The notes beneath the pieces were generated by a model. It made no database searches. It had not been told where the DNA came from and saw only the letters and a list, made by a program, of their open reading frames with translations. From NCBI RefSeq assembly GCF_001931485.1, contig NZ_MSDV01000074.1, positions 1-64,000 on the forward strand: a stretch of DNA of 64,000 nt, given 5' to 3'. Positions 1 through 8,862 of the stretch are shown here, piece by piece; the stretch's first letter is position 1; each line of letters begins with the position of its first letter. This stretch comes from Burkholderia sp. SRS-W-2-2016. GTDB taxonomy: Bacteria; Pseudomonadota; Gammaproteobacteria; Burkholderiales; Burkholderiaceae. The translations under genes were made by a program, and so were the position numbers.

Positions 1-134
1 CCGGTCTTGCCGACCGTGCACAGCGCGGTGTTGCCCGCGGTCACGCCGGACAGCGCGACGGATTTTTTCGGCTTGAAGCCGCTTTGTGTCTCGTTGCCGC
101 CCGCTGCACCGGCGGTTTGCGTCGTGTCGCTCAT
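1..134 (-). CDS. prpC: 2-methylcitrate synthase, N-terminal fragment
   Basis: Only the first 44 codons are present; the gene runs off the left edge. On the minus strand, translation from ATG at 134 gives an acidic, Gln/Thr/Gly-rich start followed by KPKKSVALSGVTAGNTALC. That is the conserved N-terminus of the Burkholderia 2-methylcitrate/citrate synthase PrpC. The enzyme condenses propionyl-CoA with oxaloacetate in the methylcitrate cycle in the cytoplasm. It lies 66 bp downstream of the CoA-ester lyase in the same direction and may be co-transcribed with it and mdh. The family call rests on the recognisable N-terminal motif only, because no catalytic residues are visible here. Confidence 0.75.
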   Translation of the reverse strand, partial: MSDTTQTAGAAGGNETQSGFKPKKSVALSGVTAGNTALCTVGKT

Positions 135-199
135 CTTCCGCGTTCTCCTGTGTGCCGGCTCAATGCGGCCGGTTCAAGCGCTTCGCTGATGCCACCTGC

Positions 200-1207
200 T
201 TACTGTCCGTTAGCGCCCACTTTCGCAAACAGCGGCGCCGCGTCTTCCGGAATCGCGCGACCGGTGCTCTGCGCACGGCGCAGCACCGACCAGTAATAGC
301 GATAGCTCGCGCGATCGTGCAGCGTATCGCCGTAGCGCGTCGGCCCCCATTGGGCGGACTGCGCGGCCAGCAGGATCGCGGTGGCCGTGGCGATTTCCTC
401 GTCGCGCGGCGCGAACGCGGCGACGATCGCCTCGATCTGCGCCGGGTGGATGCTCCACATCCGCGTGTAGCCGAATTCGTTGCGGGCGCGCAGCGCGTCG
501 TTCGCGACCACGCTCATGTCGCGCACTTCGGTGCTGACGTTGTGCGACGGCACTTTGCCGAACGCATGGCAGGCCGCCGAGATTTCGAGCTTCGCGCGCC
601 GCACCAGCGGGTGATCGAACTGGCCGGGCGAGCGCATTGCGGTGTCGGGGATCGCGCCGTCGTGCGCGGAGACGAAGTCCATCAGGCCGAAGCTCAACGC
701 TTCGACGCCGGGCAGCGCGGCCAGTTCGAACACGCGCGTGAGCGCGCCATGCGTTTCGACCAGTAGTTGCACCGGCACCGGCTGCGCGATGCCGAGTTCG
801 CGCCGCGTCGCCTCGATGAACGCGATCATTTCGGCGGCATCGGGCACGTTGCGGATTTTCGGCAGTGTGATGTAAGCGGGTGCTCGCTTCGCCGCGCGCA
901 GAATCAGGCGCACGTCGTCGCGCCAGTGCGCGTGAGCGAAGTCGTGGATCCGCACGCCGACGCGGCCGAAGCGGTCGTGCTCGCTGCCCAGCAGCGACGC
1001 GACCAGCTCCGCGTGCTCGGCCTCGCGGCCGACCTGCGCGCCGTCTTCGCAATCGAGCGTGATATCGAATACCGGGCCGAGCTGCTGCTGCAGCGCGAGC
1101 GATTTGAGCATCAGCTTTTCGCTGCCGGCGTAGTGATCGCAGGCGGGCAGCACGGCGGGAGGCACTTCACCATCAAACAGCACTTCGGCTGGTGTGAGAA
1201 CGCGCAT
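200..1207 (-). CDS. HpcH/HpaI aldolase / citrate-lyase-beta-like CoA-ester lyase
   Basis: 335 aa, ATG start. The sequence has the TIM-barrel pattern of the CitE/HpcH family. FDITLDCEDGAQ supplies an acidic metal-site region, VQLLVETHGAL holds the conserved Glu, and FGLMDFVSAHDG holds the conserved Asp region. Members cleave or form CoA esters such as citramalyl-, malyl- or beta-methylmalyl-CoA. The exact substrate cannot be read from the sequence. It lies between mdh and prpC on the same strand, so a role near the TCA or methylcitrate cycle is likely by context, which is inference. The length suits the longer CitE-like subgroup. There is no signal peptide or membrane segment, so it should be cytoplasmic. 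Confidence 0.8.
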   Translation of the reverse strand: MRVLTPAEVLFDGEVPPAVLPACDHYAGSEKLMLKSLALQQQLGPVFDITLDCEDGAQVGREAEHAELVASLLGSEHDRFGRVGVRIHDFAHAHWRDDVRLILRAAKRAPAYITLPKIRNVPDAAEMIAFIEATRRELGIAQPVPVQLLVETHGALTRVFELAALPGVEALSFGLMDFVSAHDGAIPDTAMRSPGQFDHPLVRRAKLEISAACHAFGKVPSHNVSTEVRDMSVVANDALRARNEFGYTRMWSIHPAQIEAIVAAFAPRDEEIATATAILLAAQSAQWGPTRYGDTLHDRASYRYYWSVLRRAQSTGRAIPEDAAPLFAKVGANGQ

Positions 1208-1397
1208 CTTCGGCGGGTAGGGCGTGGGAGGTTAGAGGAGACCGGATCCGAACGTGCTCTGCGCGAGGGCTGCCGGGCAGCGGCAAAACACGTTCGGATC
1301 AGGGGCGGAGCGACTCGATCGCGAGGCACTCCGCACGAAAAAAACCGGAATCCGTCGCATGGCAGCTTCGGTATTCCGGTTTGTTCGCATCAGAGGC

Positions 1398-2381
1398 TTA
1401 GCCCAGCAGGTGCTGAACGCCTTCGCGCTCTTCGAGCAGTTCCTGCAGCGTGCCGTCCATCTTTTCACGCGAGAACGCATCGATTTCCAGACCTTCGACG
1501 CGCTTGTACTCGCCGTTTTCGCAGGTCACCGGCACGCCGTAGATGATGTCTTCGGGGATGCCGTACGAGCCGTCCGACGGGATGCCCATCGTGACCCACT
1601 TGCCGTTGGTGCCGAGCACCCAGTCGCGCACGTGGTCGATCGCAGCGTTAGCCGCCGATGCCGCCGACGACAGGCCGCGCGCTTCGATGATCGCCGCGCC
1701 GCGCTTGCCGACGGTCGGGATGAACGTGTTGCGGTTCCATTCTTCGTCGTTGATCAGCTTGGTCAGGTCCTGACCTTCTGCCGTTGCAACGCGGAAGTCC
1801 GGGTACATGGTCGGCGAGTGGTTGCCCCACACGGCGAGCTTTTCGATCGACGCGACCGGCTTGCCCGACTTGGCGGCCAGTTGCGACAGCGCGCGGTTGT
1901 GGTCCAGACGCAGCATGGCGGTGAAGTTCTTCTTCGGCAGATCCGGTGCCGACTTCATTGCGATGTAAGCGTTGGTGTTAGCCGGGTTGCCGACGACCAG
2001 CACCTTCACGTCGCGGCTGGCGACGTCGTTCAGCGCCTTGCCCTGAACCGTGAAGATTTCGGCGTTGGCCGACAGCAGGTCCTTACGCTCCATGCCTTTC
2101 GAGCGCGGACGTGCGCCGACGAGGAGGGCGACGTCTGCGTCCTTGAATGCGACCTTCGGGTCGTCCGTGATCACGACGCCCGACAGCAGCGGGAATGCGC
2201 AATCATCCAGTTCCATCACGACGCCTTTGACGGCGCCTTGCGCTTGCGGCAGATCGAGCAGTTGCAGGATCACCGGCTGGTCCTTGCCGAGCAGGTCGCC
2301 ATTGGCGATGCGGAACAGCAGGGAGTAAGCGATTTGACCTGCGGCGCCGGTGACGGCAACGCGCTTTGCGGGCTTAGCCAT
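1398..2381 (-). CDS. mdh: Malate dehydrogenase (NAD)
   Basis: 327 aa. It oxidises malate to oxaloacetate with NAD in the TCA cycle, in the cytoplasm. The Rossmann glycine motif GAAGQIA is at residues 12-18. The Asp-His catalytic pair appears as D160 in LRLDHNRA and H188 in WGNHSPTM. The substrate-binding arginine loop [13 protein letters not shown] starts near residue 89. The length and N-terminus match the cytosolic-type MDH of betaproteobacteria. The gene is divergent from the gntR-sdh region and shares a 491-bp intergenic stretch with it. The CoA-ester lyase follows in the same direction after about 190 bp, so the two may or may not share a transcript. Confidence 0.97.
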
Positions 2382-2872
2382 TGAGAAATCTCCAGGACGA
2401 TGCGTTAGACGCTAGGGAAAACGCCATTCTATATGCGCGTTCAGCGTAGCGTTATGAAACACGGCGGAATTCACTGTTCGCGTGCGGACCCGGAATACGC
2501 CGGGGCCGGAGGCGCGCTGCGGCAAGACCGCCATGCCGGAAAGCTGTACTGCCGAGCGGGACGGGGATGGTGGCGCTGGGACCGCCGCTGCACGGTGCGG
2601 GCTCCTGCAAACAGCGCGTTTCGGCAAGCGTCTGGCCAGCGGATGGCGGCGAATCGAAACCTGGACTGCGTGGGGAACGGCATGGCACAGATGGCTGCCG
2701 GAGCGTCGCGGCGCTGCAACAAAAAAACGCCGAAAAACCCGCAAACCCTTGCTCGACAAGGAGTGTAGGAGTCGACATCGACAAAGTCAACATTATCTTA
2801 TGTCTTATATAAGACATATCTATCCCTGGAAAAGTCTGGACGCGGCCGGGGCCTTTATGATGAAATGCGCGG
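2382..2872. other. Divergent mdh / gntR intergenic region
   Basis: This 491-bp stretch separates mdh (minus) from the GntR regulator (plus). Open frames occur in several phases but they are GC-driven and carry no recognisable protein, so I call no gene here. The right end is AT-rich and contains the 20-bp palindrome at 2799-2818. For mdh I see only a weak possible -10 (TATAGA on the minus strand, about 2428-2433). Nothing else is evident. Confidence 0.6.
2772..2818 (+). promoter_or_regulatory. Putative gntR promoter with 20-bp palindromic operator
   Basis: Positions 2799-2818 read TATGTCTTATATAAGACATA, a perfect palindrome. Just upstream, TCGACA (2772-2777) and TATCTT (2794-2799) are 16 bp apart and resemble a sigma-70 -35/-10 pair. 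The palindrome would then cover the transcription start, 55 bp before the gntR ATG. GntR proteins bind as dimers to such sites and often repress themselves. I found no second copy upstream of mdh, sdhC, gltA or prpC, so autoregulation (perhaps also of mdh) is the simplest reading. Confidence 0.55.
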
Positions 2873-3673
2873 ATGAATTCGAACCCGGCGAACCCTGTGA
2901 ACCCGAATGGCCAAGGGGCCGCGGGCGAAGCCGTATCCGCCGCCACCGCGGCCGCGTCGCCTACGTTCAGCCCTTTGTATCAGCAGATCAAGGGCTTGAT
3001 TACGCAGAGCCTCGAGAGCGGCGAATGGAAGCCGGGCGAAATCATTCCCAGCGAGGTCGAACTGGCCGCCCGCTATAAGGTGAGCCAGGGCACGGTGCGC
3101 AAGGCGATCGACGAACTTGCGGCCGACAACCTGCTGGTGCGCCGTCAAGGCAAGGGCACTTTCGTTGCAACGCACAACGAAGAGCGCGCGCAGTTCCGCT
3201 TCCTGCGGCTGCTCGCCGACGACGGCGCCGAGCATCCGCACGTGAGCCGCCTGCTCGAATGCCGGCGGCTGCGGGCCTCGGCGGAGATTGCCCGGCAGTT
3301 GGACCTGAAGCCGGCCGACCCGGTCGTGCTGATCAAGCGTCTGCTGCAGTTCGACGGCGAAGTCACGGTGCTCGACGAGATCTGGCTGCCCGGCGCGGTA
3401 TTTCGCGGGCTCACGCTGGAGCGGCTGTCCGAGTACAAGGGGCCTCTCTACGCGATGTTCGAGGCGGAATTCGGCACCCGCATGATTCGCGCGACGGAAA
3501 AAATCCGCGCGGTCGCGGCGGAGCCTTCCGTGGCGGACCTGCTGCATGTGCCGGCGGGTTTTCCGTTGCTCTCGGTCGAGCGCGTGTCCTATACATATGG
3601 GGATCGTCCGGTTGAAGTCCGGCGTGGTTGGTATGTCACAACCGGGTATTACTATCAGAACGATCTCAGTTAA
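2873..3673 (+). CDS. GntR-family transcriptional regulator, HutC/UTRA subfamily
   Basis: 266 aa. An Ala/Pro-rich N-terminal tail of about 32 residues precedes a GntR winged helix-turn-helix (about 33-100: PLYQQIKGLI, EIIPSEVELAARYKVSQGTV, then RRQGKGTFVA). A UTRA ligand-binding domain follows (about 107-262), with the typical end in which an aromatic-rich strand (RRGWYVTTGYYYQND) closes the fold. It is a cytoplasmic DNA-binding protein that responds to an unknown small molecule. It sits divergently from mdh and directly upstream of sdhCDAB, so control of TCA-cycle genes is plausible but inferred. The 20-bp palindrome in its own promoter is the best operator candidate. The start could be a little further in, because the first 30 residues are low complexity. 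Confidence 0.88.
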   Translation: MNSNPANPVNPNGQGAAGEAVSAATAAASPTFSPLYQQIKGLITQSLESGEWKPGEIIPSEVELAARYKVSQGTVRKAIDELAADNLLVRRQGKGTFVATHNEERAQFRFLRLLADDGAEHPHVSRLLECRRLRASAEIARQLDLKPADPVVLIKRLLQFDGEVTVLDEIWLPGAVFRGLTLERLSEYKGPLYAMFEAEFGTRMIRATEKIRAVAAEPSVADLLHVPAGFPLLSVERVSYTYGDRPVEVRRGWYVTTGYYYQNDLS

Positions 3674-3766
3674 ATCGGGCTGAAACGAGGTGCGGCGTCC
3701 CGTACGCCGGCCATTCAGAAGGCGCATTCATTGCGCGCGCAGCAAAGGACTCATGGTGGTTTTCGC

Positions 3767-3795
3767 TGCAGCGCGATATGAAAAGGCGCTAAAAT
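3767..3795 (+). promoter_or_regulatory. Putative sdhC promoter
   Basis: TAAAAT at 3790-3795 is a good -10 match. The hexamer 17 bp upstream (3767-3772, TGCAGC) is a weak -35. This would give a leader of about 30 nt before sdhC, which is preceded by a GGGG-containing ribosome site at 3821-3824. Confidence 0.35.
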
Positions 3796-3830
3796 TGCGG
3801 ATTAGTGTGACTACATAGTAGGGGTCTAGC

Positions 3831-4247
3831 ATGGCAGAAGCCGTAAAAAAACCGAGGCCGGAATTCCGGAATATCGGTCTTGGGCAAATATTGACGGCAT
3901 ACCGTCTCCCGCTAGCGGGGCGCGTGTCGATTCTGCACCGCGTGAGCGGCGCGTTGTTGTTTCTTTCTCTTCCGTTCCTGCTGTACCTCTTCGATCAGAG
4001 CCTGACTTCCGAGCTCAGCTTCCAGGTCTTCAAGGGTTTCCTCTCCAACATCATCGTCAAGCTGATCACGCTGGTTCTCGCGTGGGCTTACATGTTCCAC
4101 TTCTGCGCCGGCGTCCGTCACCTGCTGATGGATACGAACCACGACGCGGTCTCGAAGGAAAAGGGTAAGTCGACCTCTATCGTCGTGCTGGTCGTGTCGT
4201 CGCTGCTCACCATCGCATTCGCGGCAAAACTGTTCGGAGCATTCTAA
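3831..4247 (+). CDS. sdhC: Succinate dehydrogenase cytochrome b556 subunit
   Basis: 138 aa. This membrane anchor subunit of complex II, together with SdhD, holds heme b and the ubiquinone site in the inner membrane. The N-terminal motif RPEFRNIGL and SILHRVSGALLF are family signatures, the latter contributing quinone-site residues. HFCAGVRHLLMD contains the conserved heme-ligand histidine. Three hydrophobic segments are visible (about 41-60, 72-95 and 110-135). It is the first gene of sdhCDAB, and only 3 bp separate its stop from sdhD. The operon probably starts at the promoter noted just upstream. Confidence 0.96.
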   Translation: MAEAVKKPRPEFRNIGLGQILTAYRLPLAGRVSILHRVSGALLFLSLPFLLYLFDQSLTSELSFQVFKGFLSNIIVKLITLVLAWAYMFHFCAGVRHLLMDTNHDAVSKEKGKSTSIVVLVVSSLLTIAFAAKLFGAF

Positions 4248-4250
4248 AAA

Positions 4251-4619
4251 ATGGCAGCCAATAACCGAATCGGTTCGAAGCGTCTCGTTGTCGGCGCACA
4301 TTACGGCTTGCGCGACTGGCTCGCGCAGCGCGTCACCGCCTGCGTGATGGCGGTGTACACGGTGATTCTGCTCGCATGGTTCTTCCTCGCGCGCGACTTC
4401 TCGTACGACGGCTGGGCGTCGATCTTCGCGACGCAGTGGATGAAGCTCGCCACGTTCGTCACGCTGCTCTCGCTGTTCTACCACGCGTGGGTTGGTATCC
4501 GTGACATCTGGATGGACTATGTGAAGCCCGTTGGCACGCGTCTCGTCCTGCAGGCGTTGACGATCCTCTGGCTGCTCGCATGTGCGGGCTACGCTGCGCA
4601 GATTCTCTGGAGAGTGTAA
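4251..4619 (+). CDS. sdhD: Succinate dehydrogenase membrane anchor subunit
   Basis: 122 aa, with three predicted transmembrane segments. The opening GSKRLVVGAHYGLRDWLAQR and FYHAWVGIRDIWMDYVKP are the SdhD signatures, and the second holds the heme/quinone-site histidine and the conserved Asp-Tyr pair. With SdhC it anchors the SdhAB dimer and passes electrons to ubiquinone. The gene lies 3 bp after sdhC and 4 bp before the sdhA start used here, so translation of the block is probably coupled. Confidence 0.96.
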   Translation: MAANNRIGSKRLVVGAHYGLRDWLAQRVTACVMAVYTVILLAWFFLARDFSYDGWASIFATQWMKLATFVTLLSLFYHAWVGIRDIWMDYVKPVGTRLVLQALTILWLLACAGYAAQILWRV

Positions 4620-4623
4620 AAGA

Positions 4624-6399
4624 ATGGTTGCAATCAAAAATTCTCTGCCGCGTCGCAAGTTCGACGTGGTCATCGTCGGCGCGGGCGGCTCGGGAATGCG
4701 CGCGTCGCTCCAACTCGCGCGTGCGGGTCTGTCGGTTTGCGTGCTGTCCAAGGTGTTCCCGACGCGTTCGCACACGGTTGCTGCTCAGGGCGGCATCGGC
4801 GCTTCGCTCGGCAACATGAGCGAAGACAACTGGCACTACCACTTCTACGACACGATCAAGGGCTCCGACTGGCTCGGCGACCAGGACGCGATCGAGTTCA
4901 TGTGCCGTGAAGCACCGAACGCCGTCTACGAACTCGAACACTTCGGCATGCCGTTCGACCGTAACGCGGACGGCACGATCTATCAGCGCCCGTTCGGCGG
5001 CCATACCGCGAACTACGGCGAAAAGCCGGTGCAACGCGCTTGCGCGGCGGCTGACCGTACCGGTCACGCGCTGCTGCACACGCTGTACCAGCAGAACGTT
5101 GCTGCCAAGACGCAATTCTTCGTCGAATGGATGGCGCTGGACCTGATCCGCGACGCCGACGGCGACGTGCTCGGCGTGACCGCGCTGGAAATGGAAACCG
5201 GCGACGTCTACATCCTCGAAGGCAAGACCACGCTGTTCGCCACGGGCGGCGCGGGCCGGATCTTCGCGGCATCGACCAACGCGTTCATCAACACCGGTGA
5301 CGGCCTCGGCATGGCGGCCCGTTCGGGTATCGCGCTGCAGGACATGGAATTCTGGCAATTCCACCCGACCGGCGTGGCCGGCGCGGGCGTGCTGATCACC
5401 GAAGGCGTGCGCGGCGAAGGCGGGATTCTGCGTAACTCGAACGGCGAGCGTTTCATGGAACGCTACGCACCGACGCTGAAGGACTTGGCGCCGCGCGACT
5501 TCGTTTCGCGTTCGATGGACCAGGAAATCAAGGAAGGCCGCGGCGTGGGTCCGAACAAGGATCACGTGCTGCTCGACCTGTCGCACATCGGCGCAGAGAC
5601 GATCATGAAGCGTCTGCCGTCGATCCGCGAAATCGCGCTGAAGTTCGCGAACGTCGACTGCATTAAAGAGCCGATCCCGGTTGTGCCGACCATCCACTAC
5701 CAGATGGGCGGTATCCCGACGAACATCAACGGCCAGGTCGTTGGTACGCCGAAGGGTCACGAAGAAGTCGTCAACGGTTTCTACGCAGTGGGCGAATGCT
5801 CGTGCGTGTCGGTGCACGGTGCAAACCGTCTCGGCACGAACTCGCTGCTCGACCTCGTGGTGTTCGGCCGTGCGGCCGGCAACCACATCGTCAAGCACGT
5901 GAAGGAACTGAAGGAACACAAGCCGCTGCCGGCAGATGCTGCCGACTTCGCGCTGTCGCGTCTGGCCAAGCTGGACAGCTCGTCGTCGGGCGAGTATGCG
6001 CAATCGGTCGCGAACGACATCCGCGGCACGATGCAGAAGCACGCTGGCGTGTTCCGTACCTCGGCCCTGCTGGCTGAAGGTGTCGAACAGATCCGCGAAG
6101 TCGCGGCACGCGTCGACAACATCCATCTGAAGGACAAGTCGAAGGTCTTCAACACGGCCCGTATCGAAGCGCTCGAAGTGGCGAACCTGATCGAAGTGGC
6201 ACGCGCCACGATGGTCTCCGCCGAAGCGCGCAAGGAAAGCCGTGGCGCGCATGCGCAGAACGACTTCGAACATCGTGACGACGAAAACTGGCTGCGCCAT
6301 ACGCTGTGGTTCAGCGAAGGCGATCGCCTCGACTACAAGCCGGTTCACATGCAACCGCTGACCGTCGAATCGGTGCCGCCGAAAGCGCGTACCTTCTAA
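4624..6399 (+). CDS. sdhA: Succinate dehydrogenase flavoprotein subunit
   Basis: 591 aa. It oxidises succinate to fumarate, reducing covalently bound FAD. The FAD dinucleotide motif GAGGSG is at residues 19-24. The histidine that carries the flavin is H50 in RSHTVAAQGG. Further signatures are FWQFHPTGVAGAG and the C-terminal DDENWLRHTLWF. An in-frame start exists 42 nt upstream inside sdhD, but the ATG at 4624 (MVAIKNSLPRRKFDVVIVGA) puts the FAD motif at the usual distance and follows sdhD directly. SdhE, needed to attach the flavin, is encoded just after sdhB. Confidence 0.97.
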   Translation: MVAIKNSLPRRKFDVVIVGAGGSGMRASLQLARAGLSVCVLSKVFPTRSHTVAAQGGIGASLGNMSEDNWHYHFYDTIKGSDWLGDQDAIEFMCREAPNAVYELEHFGMPFDRNADGTIYQRPFGGHTANYGEKPVQRACAAADRTGHALLHTLYQQNVAAKTQFFVEWMALDLIRDADGDVLGVTALEMETGDVYILEGKTTLFATGGAGRIFAASTNAFINTGDGLGMAARSGIALQDMEFWQFHPTGVAGAGVLITEGVRGEGGILRNSNGERFMERYAPTLKDLAPRDFVSRSMDQEIKEGRGVGPNKDHVLLDLSHIGAETIMKRLPSIREIALKFANVDCIKEPIPVVPTIHYQMGGIPTNINGQVVGTPKGHEEVVNGFYAVGECSCVSVHGANRLGTNSLLDLVVFGRAAGNHIVKHVKELKEHKPLPADAADFALSRLAKLDSSSSGEYAQSVANDIRGTMQKHAGVFRTSALLAEGVEQIREVAARVDNIHLKDKSKVFNTARIEALEVANLIEVARATMVSAEARKESRGAHAQNDFEHRDDENWLRHTLWFSEGDRLDYKPVHMQPLTVESVPPKARTF

Positions 6400-6425
6400 G
6401 GCACAAGTCAAAGGAATTCAGAGAA

Positions 6426-7130
6426 ATGGCCAAGCGTACATTTGAAATCTACCGCTACGATCCGGACAAGGACGCGGCACCGCGCATGCAGACGTACGAA
6501 GTCGAAATCGACTCGCACGAGCGCATGCTGCTCGACGCGCTCGTCAAGCTGAAGGCGCTCGACGAAACCCTGTCGTTCCGTCGCTCGTGCCGCGAAGGCG
6601 TGTGCGGTTCGGACGCAATGAACATCAACGGCAAGAACGGCCTCGCGTGCCTGACGAACCTGAACGACCTGCCGCAGAAGATCGTGCTGCGTCCGCTGCC
6701 GGGCCTTCCCGTCGTGCGCGACCTGATCTGCGACTTCACGCAGTTCTTCAACCAGTATCACTCGATCAAGCCGTACCTGATCAACGATACGCCGCCGCCG
6801 GAAAAGGAACGTCTGCAGTCGCCGGAAGAACGCGACGAGCTCGACGGTCTGTACGAATGTATCCTGTGCGCCAGCTGCTCGACCTCGTGCCCGAGCTTCT
6901 GGTGGAACCCGGACAAGTTCGTCGGCCCGGCAGGCCTGCTGCAAGCCTATCGCTTCATCGCTGACAGCCGCGACGAAGCGACCGGCGAGCGTCTCGACAA
7001 CCTGGAAGACCCGTACCGTCTGTTCCGTTGCCACACGATCATGAATTGCGTCGACGTTTGCCCGAAGGGCCTGAACCCGACCAAGGCGATCGGCAAGATC
7101 AAGGAATTGATGGTTCGCCGCGCAGTCTAG
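6426..7130 (+). CDS. sdhB: Succinate dehydrogenase iron-sulfur subunit
   Basis: 234 aa. It carries electrons from FAD in SdhA to the quinone site through three clusters. The [2Fe-2S] region is SCREGVCGSDAMNINGKNG followed by Ala-Cys (C55, C60, C75). The ferredoxin-like part has CILCASCSTSC (C145, C148, C151, C155) and CHTIMNCVDVCPKGLNP (C202, C208, C212), which bind the [4Fe-4S] and [3Fe-4S] clusters. The ATG at 6426 follows sdhA by 26 bp. An upstream in-frame extension inside sdhA is rejected because MAKRTFEIYRYDP is the family N-terminus. Confidence 0.97.
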   Translation: MAKRTFEIYRYDPDKDAAPRMQTYEVEIDSHERMLLDALVKLKALDETLSFRRSCREGVCGSDAMNINGKNGLACLTNLNDLPQKIVLRPLPGLPVVRDLICDFTQFFNQYHSIKPYLINDTPPPEKERLQSPEERDELDGLYECILCASCSTSCPSFWWNPDKFVGPAGLLQAYRFIADSRDEATGERLDNLEDPYRLFRCHTIMNCVDVCPKGLNPTKAIGKIKELMVRRAV

Positions 7131-7215
7131 GATGAAATAGCCCGCACGCTTCTTCGCGTACGCTGCCCCTCCGGGGGCGGTTCGTTAGCCTGGGAGCGGA
7201 GCGGCGCTTACTGCT

Positions 7216-7488
7216 ATGAACGAAACATCGCATCAGTCCGACCCCCTCCGCCGCGCGCGTCTTCGTTGGCGTGCACGGCGGGGCCTGCTGGAAAACGATC
7301 TGATTTTCGAGCGTTTTTTCAGCCGATATGAGCATGACCTCAGCGATGCCGACGTCGGCGCTCTCACGCGCCTGCTCGAGCTGAGCGATAACGACCTGAT
7401 GGACTTGCTGCTCGCGCGCAAGGAACCGGAAGGCGATCTGGCCGACCCGGACGTGGTCCGGGTTCTGGAATTGCTGCGCAACGCTTGA
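7216..7488 (+). CDS. sdhE: Succinate dehydrogenase assembly factor 2 (flavinylation factor)
   Basis: 90 aa, the normal size for the SdhE/Sdh5 (DUF339) family. The RGxxE motif is R22-G23-L24-L25-E26 in ARRGLLENDLIF, the surface needed for covalent FAD attachment to SdhA. The rest (FFSRYEHDLSDADVGAL, LLELSDNDLMDLLLARKEP) fits the small helical bundle. It is soluble and cytoplasmic. It lies 85 bp after sdhB and 72 bp before gltA, so it probably belongs to the sdh transcript. Confidence 0.93.
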   Translation: MNETSHQSDPLRRARLRWRARRGLLENDLIFERFFSRYEHDLSDADVGALTRLLELSDNDLMDLLLARKEPEGDLADPDVVRVLELLRNA

Positions 7489-7560
7489 GCGCCGCCAGTC
7501 CGCTGTTCCAGGCGTGCAATTATCGAAACCCTGTAACCATACTTCGATTGAGGATGTGCT

Positions 7561-8862
7561 ATGACCCCGTCAGATGTTAAAGCCACGCTATCGTTCAGCG
7601 ATAATTCGCCGAGCGTTGAAATGCCGATTTACAAGGGCACGATTGGCCCGGACGTAATCGACATTCGCAAACTGTACGGCCAGACCGGCAAATTCACGTA
7701 CGATCCGGGCTTCATGTCGACGGCGTCGTGCAATTCGGCGATCACCTACATCGACGGCGACAAGGGCGAACTGCTCTACCGCGGCTACGCGATCGACAAC
7801 CTCGCGCAAAACGCCGACTTCCTCGAAACCTGCTATCTGCTGCTGAACGGCGAACTGCCGACGGCTGCGCAGAAGGAAGAATTCGTCGGCACCGTCACGA
7901 AGCACACGATGGTGCACGAGCAGATGCAGTTCTTCTTCCGCGGCTTCCGCCGCGACGCGCACCCGATGGCGATTCTGGTCGCCGCGGTCGGCGCACTGTC
8001 GGCGTTCTATCACGACTCGCTCGACATCAATAACCCGCGTCACCGTGAAGTGTCGGCGATCCGCATGATTGCCAAGCTGCCCACACTCGTCGCAATGGCG
8101 TACAAGTACAGCATCGGTCAGCCGTTCGTTTATCCGAAGAACGACCTGTCGTACAGCGCGAACTTCATGCGCATGATGTTCTCGAACCCGTGCGAAGAGT
8201 ACAAGGTCAACGACGTGCTGGTGCGCGCGCTCGACCGTATCCTGATCCTGCACGCAGACCACGAACAGAATGCATCGACCTCGACCGTCCGTCTGGCCGG
8301 TTCGTCGGGTGCGAATCCGTTCGCATGTATCGCTGCGGGTATCGCATGTCTGTGGGGCCCGGCGCACGGTGGTGCGAACGAAGCCGCGCTGAACATGCTG
8401 GAAGAAATCGGCTCGGTCGACAACATTCCTGAGTTCATCAAGCAGGTGAAGGACAAGAACTCGGGCGTGAAGCTGATGGGCTTCGGTCATCGCGTGTACA
8501 AGAACTACGACCCGCGTGCGAAGCTGATGCGCGAGACCTGCCACGAAGTGCTCGAAGAACTGGGCCTGCACGACGACCCGCTGTTCAAGCTGGCAATGGC
8601 ACTCGAAAAGATCGCGCTCGAAGACGAATACTTCGTGTCGCGCAAGCTGTACCCGAACGTCGACTTCTACTCGGGTATCGTGCAGCGCGCGCTGGGCATT
8701 CCGACGTCGATGTTCACGTGTATCTTCGCGATGGCACGTACGGTCGGCTGGATTGCACAGTGGAACGAAATGATCGCTGATCCCGAACAGAAGATTGGCC
8801 GTCCGCGTCAGCTGTTCATCGGCGACACGCTGCGTGAAGCGAAGCCGCTCGCGCAACGCTAA
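7561..8862 (+). CDS. gltA: Citrate synthase (type II)
   Basis: 433 aa. It condenses acetyl-CoA with oxaloacetate to citrate, the entry step of the TCA cycle. The catalytic residues are visible: H269 in GPAHGGANEA, H310 in GFGHRVYKNYDPRAK and D368 in YPNVDFYSG. The N-terminal domain of about 60 residues (IGPDVIDIRKLYG, FTYDPGFMSTASC) is that of the NADH-sensitive hexameric enzymes of Gram-negative bacteria. The gene follows sdhE and ends before a strong intrinsic terminator at 8946-8980, which closes the sdh-gltA block. Confidence 0.97.
   Translation: MTPSDVKATLSFSDNSPSVEMPIYKGTIGPDVIDIRKLYGQTGKFTYDPGFMSTASCNSAITYIDGDKGELLYRGYAIDNLAQNADFLETCYLLLNGELPTAAQKEEFVGTVTKHTMVHEQMQFFFRGFRRDAHPMAILVAAVGALSAFYHDSLDINNPRHREVSAIRMIAKLPTLVAMAYKYSIGQPFVYPKNDLSYSANFMRMMFSNPCEEYKVNDVLVRALDRILILHADHEQNASTSTVRLAGSSGANPFACIAAGIACLWGPAHGGANEAALNMLEEIGSVDNIPEFIKQVKDKNSGVKLMGFGHRVYKNYDPRAKLMRETCHEVLEELGLHDDPLFKLAMALEKIALEDEYFVSRKLYPNVDFYSGIVQRALGIPTSMFTCIFAMARTVGWIAQWNEMIADPEQKIGRPRQLFIGDTLREAKPLAQR

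Noticed and set aside
2412..2946. Several open frames in the mdh-gntR gap
   Set aside because: They overlap one another in different phases with no recognisable domain, as expected in high-GC DNA.
4459..6411. 650-codon open frame antisense to sdhA
   Set aside because: It mirrors sdhA codon structure and encodes no recognisable protein.
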